Shown piece after piece: positions 33,717-41,525 of a stretch of DNA of 64,000 bases. Position numbers and translations under genes: made by a program. The notes under the pieces were generated by a model. It was not told where the DNA came from and ran no database searches. It worked only from the letters and a program-made list of their open reading frames with translations. Source of the DNA: Amycolatopsis sp. CA-230715 (lineage in GTDB: Bacteria > Actinomycetota > Actinomycetes > Mycobacteriales > Pseudonocardiaceae). How positions within the stretch are numbered: the stretch's first letter is position 1; each line of letters opens with the position of its first letter. The stretch is from assembly GCF_018736145.1 (NCBI RefSeq), contig NZ_CP059997.1, positions 1,053,501 through 1,117,500 of the forward strand, given 5' to 3'.

Positions 33717-35117
33717 ATGACCCCCGTATCCGCCGCACCGGAACGAGCCGGCCGCGCGCCCGCCCTGCTGGCCGTGCTCATGCCCGCGGTGCTCGTCACG
33801 GTCGTCGCCAGCGACATGGTCAACCTCATGCTCCCGTCGGTCGGCGCGGAGTTCGGGGCTTCCGAGGCGGAGCTCGCCTGGATCGTCACCGGTTTCCTGC
33901 TGGTGTTCTCGATCGGGATTCCGTTCTACGGCCGCGTTTCCGACCGGATGAGCCTGCGCCGCCTCTTCGCCTTCGCGCTGGTGACCTTCGCGGCGGGGAA
34001 CCTGGTTTGCGCGCTCGCGCCGAACCTGCTCGTGCTCGTGGCCGGGCGGGTCGTGACGGGGGTCGGCGCGGCCGCGCTTCCCGTGCTTTCGATCATCGCG
34101 ATCACCAGGCTGCTGCCGGAAAGCGCGCGGGCGATGGGGATCGGCGTGGTTTCCGCGGCCACCGGTGTCGGCGCCGCCGCGGGGCCTGCGCTCGGTGGCG
34201 GGATCGGCCAGTTCCTCGGGTGGCGCGCGCTGTTCTGGCTCGTGCTGGCGGTCGCGGCCGTCCTGCTCCCCGTGGCGTGGCGGGTGCTGCCTGGCGAATC
34301 CCCGGAAGGCGCGCACCGGTTCGATCTGCTCGGCGGCGTCTTCCTCGGCCTCGGCGCTGGACTGGTCCTGTTCGGCGTGACGCAGGCGCAGGTCGCCGGT
34401 TTCGCCGCGCCGTCGTCGTGGGGCAGTCTCCTGGCGGCCGTGGCGGCGATCGCGCTCTTCGGGTGGCGCACCGCGCGCGCCGCCCTGCCGTTCGTCCCGC
34501 CCGCGCTGTTCGCCAACCGGGTCTACCGGGCCGCGGTCGTCGTGGCGTTGCTGGCGATGATCGTCAACCTCGGCGGCCTGGTGCTCGTCCCGCTGCTGGT
34601 GGTCGACGTCAACGGCCTCGCGCCGGGCGAGGGGGCGCTGGTCATGATCCCGGCCGGGGTCGCGGTCGCCGTGCTGTCGCCGGTGATCGGCCGCCTCGCC
34701 GACCGCGCGGGCACCCGTTCCCTGGTGCTGGGCGGTCTCGCGGTGATGGGGTCCTCCGCACTGGTCCTCTCGACCTTCACGGGCGGTACCTCGGTGCTCC
34801 CCGCGGGAGCCGGGATGCTCGGGCTCGCCGTCGGGTTCATCTTCGTGATCACCCCGCTCATCAGCGCCGCGGCGGGCGCGCTGCCGCCGGAGCAGGCCGG
34901 GGTCGGGCTCGGGATCCTCCAAGGCGCCCAGTTCCTCGGCGCGGGCACCGGTCCCGCCCTGTTCGGCGTACTGGTGACCGCGAGGCTGCACAGCGACGCC
35001 GTCAACCCGCTGCACACCGGTGCCGGGGGCGCCTACTCCGACGCTTTCCTTGCCATGGCGGCGATCGTCGTCCCCGCCGCGCTCGTGGCGTACCGGATGC
35101 GGCGGACCGCGGGATGA
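33717..35117 (+). CDS. MFS transporter, likely drug efflux
   Basis: 466 residues, about 14 hydrophobic segments. The loop after helix 2 reads YGRVSDRMSLRRLF (motif A variant), and helix 5 has GVGAAAGPALGGGIG, the antiporter motif C glycine pattern found in exporters. GGAGG lies ten bases before the ATG. It is preceded by an Rrf2 gene with a shared type of operator, suggesting substrate-induced expression. Its TGA directly abuts the stop of the opposite gene as TGATCA. Confidence 0.82.
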   Translation: MTPVSAAPERAGRAPALLAVLMPAVLVTVVASDMVNLMLPSVGAEFGASEAELAWIVTGFLLVFSIGIPFYGRVSDRMSLRRLFAFALVTFAAGNLVCALAPNLLVLVAGRVVTGVGAAALPVLSIIAITRLLPESARAMGIGVVSAATGVGAAAGPALGGGIGQFLGWRALFWLVLAVAAVLLPVAWRVLPGESPEGAHRFDLLGGVFLGLGAGLVLFGVTQAQVAGFAAPSSWGSLLAAVAAIALFGWRTARAALPFVPPALFANRVYRAAVVVALLAMIVNLGGLVLVPLLVVDVNGLAPGEGALVMIPAGVAVAVLSPVIGRLADRAGTRSLVLGGLAVMGSSALVLSTFTGGTSVLPAGAGMLGLAVGFIFVITPLISAAAGALPPEQAGVGLGILQGAQFLGAGTGPALFGVLVTARLHSDAVNPLHTGAGGAYSDAFLAMAAIVVPAALVAYRMRRTAG

Positions 35118-36227
35118 TCAGGCGGCGGAGACGGGAAGGCGGGCGGGAAGCGCGATCTCGACCAGGTTCCGGTCGCCTTCCGCGCGCACGGCGGCGAGTC
35201 CCGCCCGCACCGCCGTGCGCGGCACCCCGTCTTCGCCCGGCAGGCACACGGCCGTCAGCTCGTGGTGGCCGCGCAGGACGGCGAGCTCCGCGAGCCTCGC
35301 CAGCAACGCGGTGCCGAGACCGTTGCGCTGCCAGGAATCCTCGACGAGCAGGGACACCTCGGCCGACGGCCGGTTCGGCAGGCCGAGCAGTTGCCCGAGC
35401 GCCACGACCTCGCGCCCGCACACCGCGAGCACGCTCAGTCCCCGCGCGGGCGTGAGCAACCGGTGCAGCCAGCGGCGGGGCACCGCGGGCGTGCCGCTGT
35501 GGTACCGCTGGAACAACGTCGTCCTGGAGCACCGGGCGTGCAGCGCGACCACCGCGTCGGCATCGCCGGGCACGCCCTCCCGCAGCACGACGGCCGCGCC
35601 GTCGTCGCACGCGACCGCCACCGGCGCTCCGGGATTGGCGCGAGCCGCGCCGAGGAGCGCGAGCAGCGCGCGGACGCGGGTGAGTTCCAGTTGCACGAAC
35701 GGGGTCCAGCGTCTTCGGGCCACGAGCGCGGTGGTGCCGTCGAGGTCGAACACCACGCGGTGGCCGCCTTCGGTCCGGCCGGGGTTCGCCTCGGCGACCG
35801 GGACCGTGGTGACCAGATCCGCCGTCAGCACATCGCGGACGGCGTTGTGCACCCGTTCGCGCTCGGCGATCGCCGCGGTGGCCGCGCCGAGGGTCACGGT
35901 CGCGGTGTCGACCAGCTCGCGCACCTCGGCGTCGGTGATACCGCCGCACACGCACCCCTCGGCCTGGATCGCTTCGGCGAGGTCCTGCTTGGCCAGCCCT
36001 GGCTGGGGCCGCACCACGATCTCGTCGAGCACGCCGCCGGGGATCGGAAGCACCGAAACGCCCAGGATGTTGCAGCCGAGATCGGCGAGCCTGATCGCGA
36101 TCCTGGCCAGTGTGCCGGTGCCGTCGTCCATGGAGACGCGCAGGCGCCACACCGCCGAGCCCGCCTCGGCGAGCTGCCATCCGCCCACGTCGGTCACGGG
36201 GGCCGGTCGAGCACGACTGATGTCCAT
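35118..36227 (-). CDS. ACT domain-GNAT acetyltransferase fusion protein
   Basis: About 369 residues. Residues 30-100 form an ACT domain (WRLRVSMDDGTGTLARIAIRL, then LGCNILGVSV), the small-molecule sensing module of amino-acid metabolism. A middle helical stretch contains VRDVLTADLVT. From about residue 215 a GNAT domain begins with LREGVPGDADAVVALHARCS and contains the CoA-binding loop QRNGLGTALLARLAEL. The combination suggests an acetyltransferase whose activity responds to an amino acid, but no substrate is known. A GTG at 36236 with GGCGGGG upstream is an alternative start. Gene ends back to back with the MFS gene. Confidence 0.75.
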   Translation of the reverse strand: MDISRARPAPVTDVGGWQLAEAGSAVWRLRVSMDDGTGTLARIAIRLADLGCNILGVSVLPIPGGVLDEIVVRPQPGLAKQDLAEAIQAEGCVCGGITDAEVRELVDTATVTLGAATAAIAERERVHNAVRDVLTADLVTTVPVAEANPGRTEGGHRVVFDLDGTTALVARRRWTPFVQLELTRVRALLALLGAARANPGAPVAVACDDGAAVVLREGVPGDADAVVALHARCSRTTLFQRYHSGTPAVPRRWLHRLLTPARGLSVLAVCGREVVALGQLLGLPNRPSAEVSLLVEDSWQRNGLGTALLARLAELAVLRGHHELTAVCLPGEDGVPRTAVRAGLAAVRAEGDRNLVEIALPARLPVSAA

Positions 36228-36334
36228 GCCACCCACGGTCCCCGCCGGGTGTTGCCGAGCGAGGACGCCGGTGTTTCGCGTTTGTCAGCACGCGCCCCCA
36301 ACCGCGCAACGGCACGGAAACACCGCGCACCCGC

Positions 36335-37054
36335 TCAACGCGGGGTGAGCACGCGGAACTCGTTGCCTTCCGGGTCCCGCAGGACTTCGCCCTGCCCGAT
36401 TTCCGTCTTGCTCGCGCCGAGCCGGACGAGCCGGTCGGCCTCGGTGCCGATCGCCCCGCCCGGCACCGGCGCCACGTCGAGGCGCACCCGGTTCCGGCCG
36501 GTCTTCGGCTCGTCGGTGCGCAGGAACTCGAGCCACGGCCCGCGCCCGGTGGGCGCGCGCAGGCCGACGATGTCCCACTCGCGATCGGCGATGACCCAGC
36601 CCGCCGCTTCCGCCCAGAACGCCGCCTGGGCGGCCGGGTCCAGCGCGGCCACGACGATCGCCGCGACCCTGCCCGTCGCCTGGTACTTGGCGCGGGGTTC
36701 CAGCACACAGAACTCGTTGCCCTCCGGGTCCCGCAGGACCTCCCACGGCACCGCGCCCTGCCCGATGTCCGCCTTGCCGGCGCCGAGCCGCACCGCCTCG
36801 TCCACAATGGACTGCTGGGACCCGGTGGCGCCGCTGGCGAGGTCGAGGTGGATCCGGTTCCGCCCCGTGCCCTCGGCCGGGCTCGGCACGAAGGTCAGGC
36901 CGTCGGGCGCCCAGCCGTCCGCGGCGGGCGCCCGCACGTCCGCTTCCCGGTCCGTTTCGACCGCGACCGGCCAGCCGAGCAGGCCGGACCAGAACGCGGC
37001 GAGCTCGCCAGGCCGCACGGAATCGATGACCAGGTTGACGAGGCGGGTAGCCAT
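36335..37054 (-). CDS. Tandem VOC-domain protein
   Basis: 239 residues made of two related VOC units. Each begins with an LVNLVIDS or VAAIVVAA strand and a PGELAAFWSGLLGW or PAAQAAFWAEAAGW helix, and each ends with the same block, VLRDPEGNEFCVL and VLRDPEGNEFRVL. The internal duplication creates the four-module fold of glyoxalase-like dioxygenases or binding proteins in one chain. Metal ligands are not clearly conserved, so it may be a binding protein rather than an enzyme. Confidence 0.8.
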   Translation of the reverse strand: MATRLVNLVIDSVRPGELAAFWSGLLGWPVAVETDREADVRAPAADGWAPDGLTFVPSPAEGTGRNRIHLDLASGATGSQQSIVDEAVRLGAGKADIGQGAVPWEVLRDPEGNEFCVLEPRAKYQATGRVAAIVVAALDPAAQAAFWAEAAGWVIADREWDIVGLRAPTGRGPWLEFLRTDEPKTGRNRVRLDVAPVPGGAIGTEADRLVRLGASKTEIGQGEVLRDPEGNEFRVLTPR

Positions 37055-37111
37055 GTCAGGACAGTAGGCGATGCGGGCGCCGCGCGGATGTCCACCGGAG
37101 GAGGGACCGCT

Positions 37112-37885
37112 TCACCGCGTCGCGAGCCTGAGCAGTGCCCAGAACCGCGCGGTCGCCTCCGCGTCCCCGTCCGGGGTCACTTCGCCGAGCGAACGGCGCC
37201 CCCAGAGCCACAGGTACATCTGCACCGGCGGTGCCGACAGCACGGCGTCGGCGTTTTCCGCCTCCCGCGCCGAACACCGCCACGCCACGGTCTCCCCCGG
37301 CCCCGCACTGACGAGCCAGGTGTGCCCGCCGCTGCGGACCGCGACGGAGGTGTCCACGTCCGCGCTGAGGCCGAGCATCGGGAGCCGCTGCCCGAACCAG
37401 AGGGTCAGCACCTCATCGATGCCGTCGACCGCGATGTCCTCGGTGATCCCCGGCAGCGAGCGCCGCGGCGCGGTGGCCGCGGTCTGCACGTCCACGCGGT
37501 GCACCGTGGTTTCGTGCGCCATCCGGCGGCGCCAGAACCCGTAGGTGGGATCGGCTGGCCACCAGGTGGCGGCGCGCTCGTCGGGCCGGTGCGCGGCGAG
37601 TTCGGCGCGCAGTTCGGCCAGCGCCGACCGCAGGAAGCCGACCTCGGTCTGGCCCGGCACCGGATCGCGCTGCCAGGTGCGGGGGCGGCCACGGCCGCGG
37701 AGCCACTCCAACACCATCCGCGACACGCTGCCGACGTGCCGGACGGTGGTGGCGACGGTGAACCCGGGACAGCCAGGGACCGGCGCGTCCGGGGACGCCG
37801 AATTCGCCGCCTCCGCCAGCAGCTCGCCTTCGATCTCCAGTACCTGCAGGAATCTTCCGTAGCCCACCAGCGCGTGCCCGCGCAT
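37112..37885 (-). CDS. Maleylpyruvate isomerase-family (DinB-like) mycothiol-dependent protein
   Basis: 257 residues. The N-terminal four-helix DinB-like domain includes VPGCPGFTVATTVRHVGSV, whose histidine begins the metal site, and RMAHETTVHRVDVQ, whose histidines complete it. A C-terminal MDMPI-C domain follows from about residue 165. The family uses a thiol, mycothiol in actinobacteria, for isomerase or transferase reactions; the substrate here is unknown. The ATG overlaps the stop of the HEPN gene by one base (TGATG), so both belong to one transcript that has a LexA box upstream. Confidence 0.8.
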   Translation of the reverse strand: MRGHALVGYGRFLQVLEIEGELLAEAANSASPDAPVPGCPGFTVATTVRHVGSVSRMVLEWLRGRGRPRTWQRDPVPGQTEVGFLRSALAELRAELAAHRPDERAATWWPADPTYGFWRRRMAHETTVHRVDVQTAATAPRRSLPGITEDIAVDGIDEVLTLWFGQRLPMLGLSADVDTSVAVRSGGHTWLVSAGPGETVAWRCSAREAENADAVLSAPPVQMYLWLWGRRSLGEVTPDGDAEATARFWALLRLATR

Positions 37886-38850
37886 CACCCGCGCCGGTTC
37901 TTGGGCGCCCCCACCGGCGGTGTGGCGCACACCCCGCGCCGCTGCGCGGGGACGTCGAACTCGGCGGCGGGCTCGTCGTGGTGGTGGACGGCGTGCTTCG
38001 CCAGCTCCACGAAGCGCGCCACCTGGGCCAGCAGGTCGTCGGCGAGGTTCGCGGTCACCTTGCGGGTGATACCGGCCTGCGCGGCGGCCTGCGTCGCCGA
38101 ATGCGCGGCGAAGAAACCGGCCCATTCCGCCAGTTCGGGCACGGTGGAATCGAGCAGCAGCCACACGCTGGCCGGTTTCGCCCTGCCCCGGTGCGGACGG
38201 CCGCGCGCGGCCAGCACGGCCGCGGCGGCACGCAACGCCGCGAGGTAGGCGGCGATGAACCGGGGCGCCGGTGACGCCTCGCTCTCCGCCTCGACCAGCC
38301 CGCGCCGCGCCTGCGCGAGCAGGGTGATCGCGGCGGGGGCGACCGGCGGGCCCACCGGCATCGGCAGCTCCGGTTGCGTGGCCGACCCGGCCCGCGCGCT
38401 CTCTTCCCCAGCCGGGCTCCCGTGGCTTCCCGGCGCGGGGGCGAGCGCCGCGTCTTCGGCGGCCGGGCCCACGGGGATCCCGTTTTCCCGCGCCGGGGCC
38501 GGACCGGTTTCCCCGTCCGCCGCGGCACCGGTGACCGGGGTCAGCGCGAGCGGCGCCGGGCGGCCGTGGCGCCCGCCGTGCTCGGCACGGGCGGGATGGC
38601 TCGGTTCCGGCGCGGTGCCCGCCCTCGGCACCGGCCGGGACGGGCGGGAGGGGCCCACGAACGGCGCCGTGGCGACCAGTTCGGTGACCGGCAGCACGCC
38701 CTGCCTGCCGGACGTGCGGGACTTGGTGATCCTGGGGCCGCGCCGGGTGATCGGCGCGGCGAAGGCGTCGAGCGGCATGGCGTGCGGAACGGGGCCGAGC
38801 GGGAGTGCGCACTGACGGCCATCGGCCGCCTGAGTGTTCGCTTCCGGCAT
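37885..38850 (-). CDS. SAV_6107-family HEPN protein with long disordered N-terminus
   Basis: 321 residues. The first 200 are rich in Pro, Ala, Gly and Arg with little predicted structure. From about 205 a helical HEPN domain of the SAV_6107 family begins ITLLAQARRGLVEAE, followed by APRFIAAYLAALRAAAAV, KPASVWLLLDSTVPELAEW and ITRKVTANLADDLLAQ. HEPN proteins often act as RNases or in nucleotidyltransferase pairs; the R-x4-6-H RNase motif is not obvious here. Related genes in actinomycetes lie close to translesion polymerase genes. AAGGAGATGG precedes the ATG at 38850. A consensus LexA box 104 nt upstream indicates SOS control. Confidence 0.7.
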   Translation of the reverse strand: MPEANTQAADGRQCALPLGPVPHAMPLDAFAAPITRRGPRITKSRTSGRQGVLPVTELVATAPFVGPSRPSRPVPRAGTAPEPSHPARAEHGGRHGRPAPLALTPVTGAAADGETGPAPARENGIPVGPAAEDAALAPAPGSHGSPAGEESARAGSATQPELPMPVGPPVAPAAITLLAQARRGLVEAESEASPAPRFIAAYLAALRAAAAVLAARGRPHRGRAKPASVWLLLDSTVPELAEWAGFFAAHSATQAAAQAGITRKVTANLADDLLAQVARFVELAKHAVHHHDEPAAEFDVPAQRRGVCATPPVGAPKNRRG

Positions 38851-38953
38851 GACCATCTCCTTTCCACTCCTTCGCCCGCGGCACCCGGTGCCGACACGCT
38901 TCCCCCGTGCCGGCGCCGGGCGCCTCGACCGGCGATCACTTCGCCTCGCGGCG

Positions 38954-38969
38954 TCGAACGTTTGTTCGA
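38954..38969. promoter_or_regulatory. LexA (SOS) box upstream of the HEPN operon
   Basis: TCGAACGTTTGTTCGA matches the actinobacterial LexA consensus TCGAAC-N4-GTTCGA at all twelve fixed positions. It lies in the divergent gap, 104 nt from the HEPN start and 105 nt from the YbaK-like start, so it could act on either, but the HEPN family's association with repair genes makes that operon the probable target. Confidence 0.8.
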
Positions 38970-39073
38970 ACAAGCTCAGGTTAACCACAGCCGCCCGCCG
39001 AGTTCAACCCCGCACCCGGGTGACCCGCGATACGCCTTTCGCGGGCGCATCGGGCTCGTGATCTCATAAACCC

Positions 39074-39571
39074 ATGAGCAGCCTCGAACACCCGGCGGTG
39101 GCCAAGGTCGCCGCCGCACTCGCCGAAGCAGGCCAGCACGACGCGGCGACCGGGATCCGCATCCTGCCCGCGGAAGCCCGCACCGCGGCGCTCGCGGCGG
39201 CCGCGCTCGGCGTCGAGGTCGGCGCCATCGCGAACAGTCTGCTCTTCCGCACCGACAATTCCGTGCCGCTGCTGGTGCTGACCTCGGGCGCGCACCGCGC
39301 CGACACCGGACTGCTCGCCGAACTCGCCGATGCCGGGCGGGTCGAGATGGCCGACCCGAAGTTCGTCAAGCAGCACACCGGGCAGGTGATCGGCGGGGTG
39401 GCCCCGATCGGCCACCCGGTGCCGCTGCGCACGCTGGTGGACACCGCGCTGCGGGCCCATCCCGTGGTGTGGGCCGCGGCGGGGCACGCGAAATCGGTGT
39501 ACCCCACCACGTTCGACGACCTGCTCGCGCTGACCGGCGGCACCCCGGCGGAAGTGGTGGCGACCCCGTGA
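39074..39571 (+). CDS. YbaK/EbsC-type aminoacyl-tRNA deacylase
   Basis: 165 residues of the YbaK/ProX editing fold. IRILPAEARTAALAAAALGVEVGAIANSLLF is the first conserved block and KQHTGQVIGGVAPIGHP, with the catalytic-site glycines and PIGH, is the second (near 99-115). Family members hydrolyse mischarged tRNAs such as Cys-tRNA(Pro). The stop overlaps the GNAT gene's GTG by 4 nt (GTGA). Confidence 0.88.
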   Translation: MSSLEHPAVAKVAAALAEAGQHDAATGIRILPAEARTAALAAAALGVEVGAIANSLLFRTDNSVPLLVLTSGAHRADTGLLAELADAGRVEMADPKFVKQHTGQVIGGVAPIGHPVPLRTLVDTALRAHPVVWAAAGHAKSVYPTTFDDLLALTGGTPAEVVATP

Positions 39572-40149
39572 CCGCGGCACCGGACCGGCAGGAGCCCCAG
39601 TTCGTCTCGCTGTCCGCCGACGAGTTCCGCGGCAGGCTCCGCGAAGCGCTCGAAATCTACGTCGAGGCGATGCGCTACCCGCCCGGCACCGCCGAGCAGC
39701 GGGCGCCGATGTGGCTCACGCACGTCCTGCGGGAGGGGTGGCGCTGCGTCGCCGCGCTGGACGCGCACGGCGCGCTGCTGGGCATCGCCTACGGCTACCG
39801 CGGGCGGCCGGGCCAGTGGTGGCACGAGCAGGTGCGCCGGGGGTTGCTCAAAGCCCGCGACGAGGAGACCGCGCAGCACTGGCTCACGGACTACTTCGAG
39901 CTGACCGAGATCCACGTCCGGCCGAACAGCCAGGGCGCGGGCATCGGCGAGGAACTGCTGCGCAGGCTGCTGGACGGGGTCGGCCACGAGCACGTGCTGC
40001 TGTCCACCCCGGAGGGGCCGAGCAGGGCGTGGCAGCTCTACCGGCGGATCGGGTTCTCCGACGTGCTGCGGGAATACCACTTCGCGGGCGACCCGCGTGC
40101 CTTCGCGGTGCTCGGCAGGGCGCTGCCGCTGGACGAGCCCGGCCCGTGA
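39568..40149 (+). CDS. GNAT-family N-acetyltransferase
   Basis: 193 residues. The acetyl-CoA site is in TEIHVRPNSQGAGIGEELL near 115-133, where QGAGIG corresponds to the Q/R-x-x-G-x-G/A loop, and RAWQLYRRIGF is the usual C-terminal helix-strand. The substrate is unknown. The GTG start overlaps the YbaK-like gene stop, so the pair is co-translated. The stop is 19 nt from the opposing EamA gene. Confidence 0.82.
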   Translation: MTAAPDRQEPQFVSLSADEFRGRLREALEIYVEAMRYPPGTAEQRAPMWLTHVLREGWRCVAALDAHGALLGIAYGYRGRPGQWWHEQVRRGLLKARDEETAQHWLTDYFELTEIHVRPNSQGAGIGEELLRRLLDGVGHEHVLLSTPEGPSRAWQLYRRIGFSDVLREYHFAGDPRAFAVLGRALPLDEPGP

Positions 40150-40168
40150 ACGGCACGCGGGCCGGCGG

Positions 40169-41065
40169 TCACCTCCGGTAGCTCACCGCCAGCGCGCCGA
40201 CCAGCAGCGCCGCACCGCACCAGCCCGCGACGCCGAGCCGGTCGCCGAGCACGACCGCGGCCAGCACCGCCGAGGTCAGCGGTTCGAGCAGGGCCGCGAG
40301 CGCCGCGAACACGGGCGGCGCGCCCCGAAGGCCGCGGAAGTACGCCGTGTAGGCCAGTGCCGTCGGGACCGCGCCGAAGTACAGCGCGATCGCCAGCGCG
40401 CCGGGGTCCGCGGGCAGCGCCATGCCGAGCGCCAGCGCGGCCGGGCAGAGCAGCACACCCCCGGTCAGCATGCCGAAAGCCGTGGTGCGCAACGGATCCA
40501 GCCCCTCGACGGGGTTCGCGGTGACGAGCGTGAGCGCGGCGAAACCGATACCGGCGAGCAGCGCGAAGCCCACGCCAGCCACCAGTCCCCAGCCCCCGGC
40601 GGCACCGCCGGGCGACCAGGTGAGCAGCACGACGCCCGCCACCGCGGCGGCGATCGCGAGCAAGGTCGCCGCGCCGGGCAGGCGGCGGGTGCGGATGGCG
40701 GTGCCGACGGCCACGGCGACGGGGACCACGCCGATCGTGACCATGGTCGCGACGCTCACCGAGGTGGAGCGCACGGCGGCGAAGTAGCTGGCTTGGTAGA
40801 TCCCGAGCAGCGCGCCCGCGGCGAGCACGCGCCGCACGGCCTGCCCGGTGCGCGGCAGGGCGCGGAGCCCGCCGGAAGCGCCGAGGAACACCACCGAAAG
40901 CCCGCCGCCGAGCAGCAGCCGGTAGGCGGCGACGGACAGCGGGTGGAGGTGCGCCGCGGCGGCGAGCATCGACCCGGCGAGGCCGCCGGTGCCCCAGAGG
41001 ATCCCGGCGGCGATCAGGGCCAGCGCGGATCGGTCGCGCGCGGGCGCGACAGCGGTGAGAGACAA
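40169..41065 (-). CDS. EamA-family (DMT superfamily) exporter
   Basis: 298 residues with ten predicted membrane helices as two EamA repeats of about 140 residues; each repeat contains a helix ending in a proline-glycine bend such as ILWGTGGLAGSML and FGAVPTALAYTAYFRG. Family members export amino acids, nucleosides or drugs by proton or counter-transport. The start is TTG with AGGAGAAAA upstream. The 5' leader holds a 13-residue peptide frame followed by two stem-loops, suggesting attenuation. Confidence 0.85.
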   Translation of the reverse strand: MSLTAVAPARDRSALALIAAGILWGTGGLAGSMLAAAAHLHPLSVAAYRLLLGGGLSVVFLGASGGLRALPRTGQAVRRVLAAGALLGIYQASYFAAVRSTSVSVATMVTIGVVPVAVAVGTAIRTRRLPGAATLLAIAAAVAGVVLLTWSPGGAAGGWGLVAGVGFALLAGIGFAALTLVTANPVEGLDPLRTTAFGMLTGGVLLCPAALALGMALPADPGALAIALYFGAVPTALAYTAYFRGLRGAPPVFAALAALLEPLTSAVLAAVVLGDRLGVAGWCGAALLVGALAVSYRR

Positions 41066-41107
41066 GGTTTTCTCCTGCGTCGAAGGAAAGGGAACGACGA
41101 CGCGGGG

Positions 41108-41162
41108 CAGCGCTCAGGCGCTGGGGCACCGAGGATCGGCCGTGCGGGCGACACCGCACGGC
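41108..41162 (-). promoter_or_regulatory. Two stem-loops in the EamA leader, possible attenuator
   Basis: Read toward EamA, the first hairpin has 9-bp arms at 41162-41154 and 41147-41139 with a 6-nt loop, and the second has CAGCGC/GCGCTG arms (41123-41118 and 41113-41108) with a 4-nt loop followed by a pyrimidine-rich stretch. They begin 17 nt after the stop of the leader peptide and end 43 nt before the EamA start. Order and spacing resemble a ribosome-mediated attenuator. Confidence 0.4.
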
Positions 41163-41178
41163 TCGGGAACCACCCCGC

Positions 41179-41220
41179 TCAGGAGGCGGGGGGTGGGGTG
41201 ACGAGGAAGACCCGGTGCAC
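41179..41220 (-). CDS. 13-residue leader peptide candidate for EamA
   Basis: A GTG at 41220 opens MHRVFLVTPPPAS, ending at TGA 41181-41179. A -10-like TACAGT (41232-41227) lies 6 nt before the GTG with no Shine-Dalgarno, so a leaderless transcript would start at the peptide. Three consecutive prolines near its end are a classical slow site for ribosomes. Two hairpins follow before EamA. Confidence 0.4.
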   Translation of the reverse strand: MHRVFLVTPPPAS

Positions 41221-41377
41221 GAGGCCACTGTAACCGGCCGGGCCAACCCGTTTTCCCGAGTCCGTGGCGCGTGCCCTGGAAGCTGCCCCTATAGAGATCG
41301 AGCGGTGGCTGGCCCCTGCATTTGGCCTGCGACTGCGCCGAGAGCGGCTTCGGGGTTGCCGATCGGGCTCTCGCGCG

Positions 41378-41429
41378 CCCTGAAGGTGGCTTTCGGGGAA
41401 CTCAGCGCCCCGAAGGCCACCTTCGGGGC
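41378..41429. repeat. Palindromic intergenic repeats R6 and R7, mutually inverted
   Basis: R6: CCCTGAAGG (41378-41386), spacer TGG, CTTTCGGGG (41390-41398), with two G-U type pairs in the plus-strand transcript. R7: GCCCCGAAGG (41407-41416), spacer CCA, CCTTCGGGGC (41420-41429), perfect. As at R4/R5, a TGG copy is followed after 8 nt by a CCA copy. They lie about 100 nt downstream of the DUF885 stop. Confidence 0.8.
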
Positions 41430-41470
41430 ATGCGGAGGCCGGGGACGGAAAGCGCGAAGGCCGAGTTAAC

Positions 41471-41500
41471 GGCGCTGAATGCCGTCATGGTGGCCTTCAG
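41471..41500. repeat. Degenerate palindrome related to the repeat family
   Basis: CTGAATGCC and GGCCTTCAG flank an 8-nt centre (GTCATGGT). The arms pair with one mismatch. It shares the GTGGCCTTC half with R3 but not the CCCCG ends, so it may be a sister family. It lies 26 nt after the stop of the DUF885 gene and could be its terminator. Confidence 0.4.
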
Positions 41501-41525
41501 GGGAAGCACAGTCCATTGTGGAGGG

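Larger units (their letters stand above)
41066..41525. other. 460-nt stretch without a large gene
   Basis: The left part (41066-41232) is the 5' leader of the EamA gene with a short peptide frame and two hairpins. The part from 41233 to about 41370 shows nothing I can assign. The right part (41378-41500) carries repeats R6 and R7 and a degenerate relative, downstream of the DUF885 gene. Confidence 0.7.

Noticed and set aside
36269..36325. Inverted repeat CGGTGTTTC/GAAACACCG before the ACT-GNAT gene
   Set aside because: Nine perfect pairs but a 39-nt loop, with no clear link to a promoter or gene end; too weak to call.
39230..39257. TTGTCGGTG on the minus strand inside the YbaK-like gene, like a RecA-NDp -35
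   Set aside because: Eight bases downstream there is CAGACT rather than TAnnnT, and no gene starts after it.
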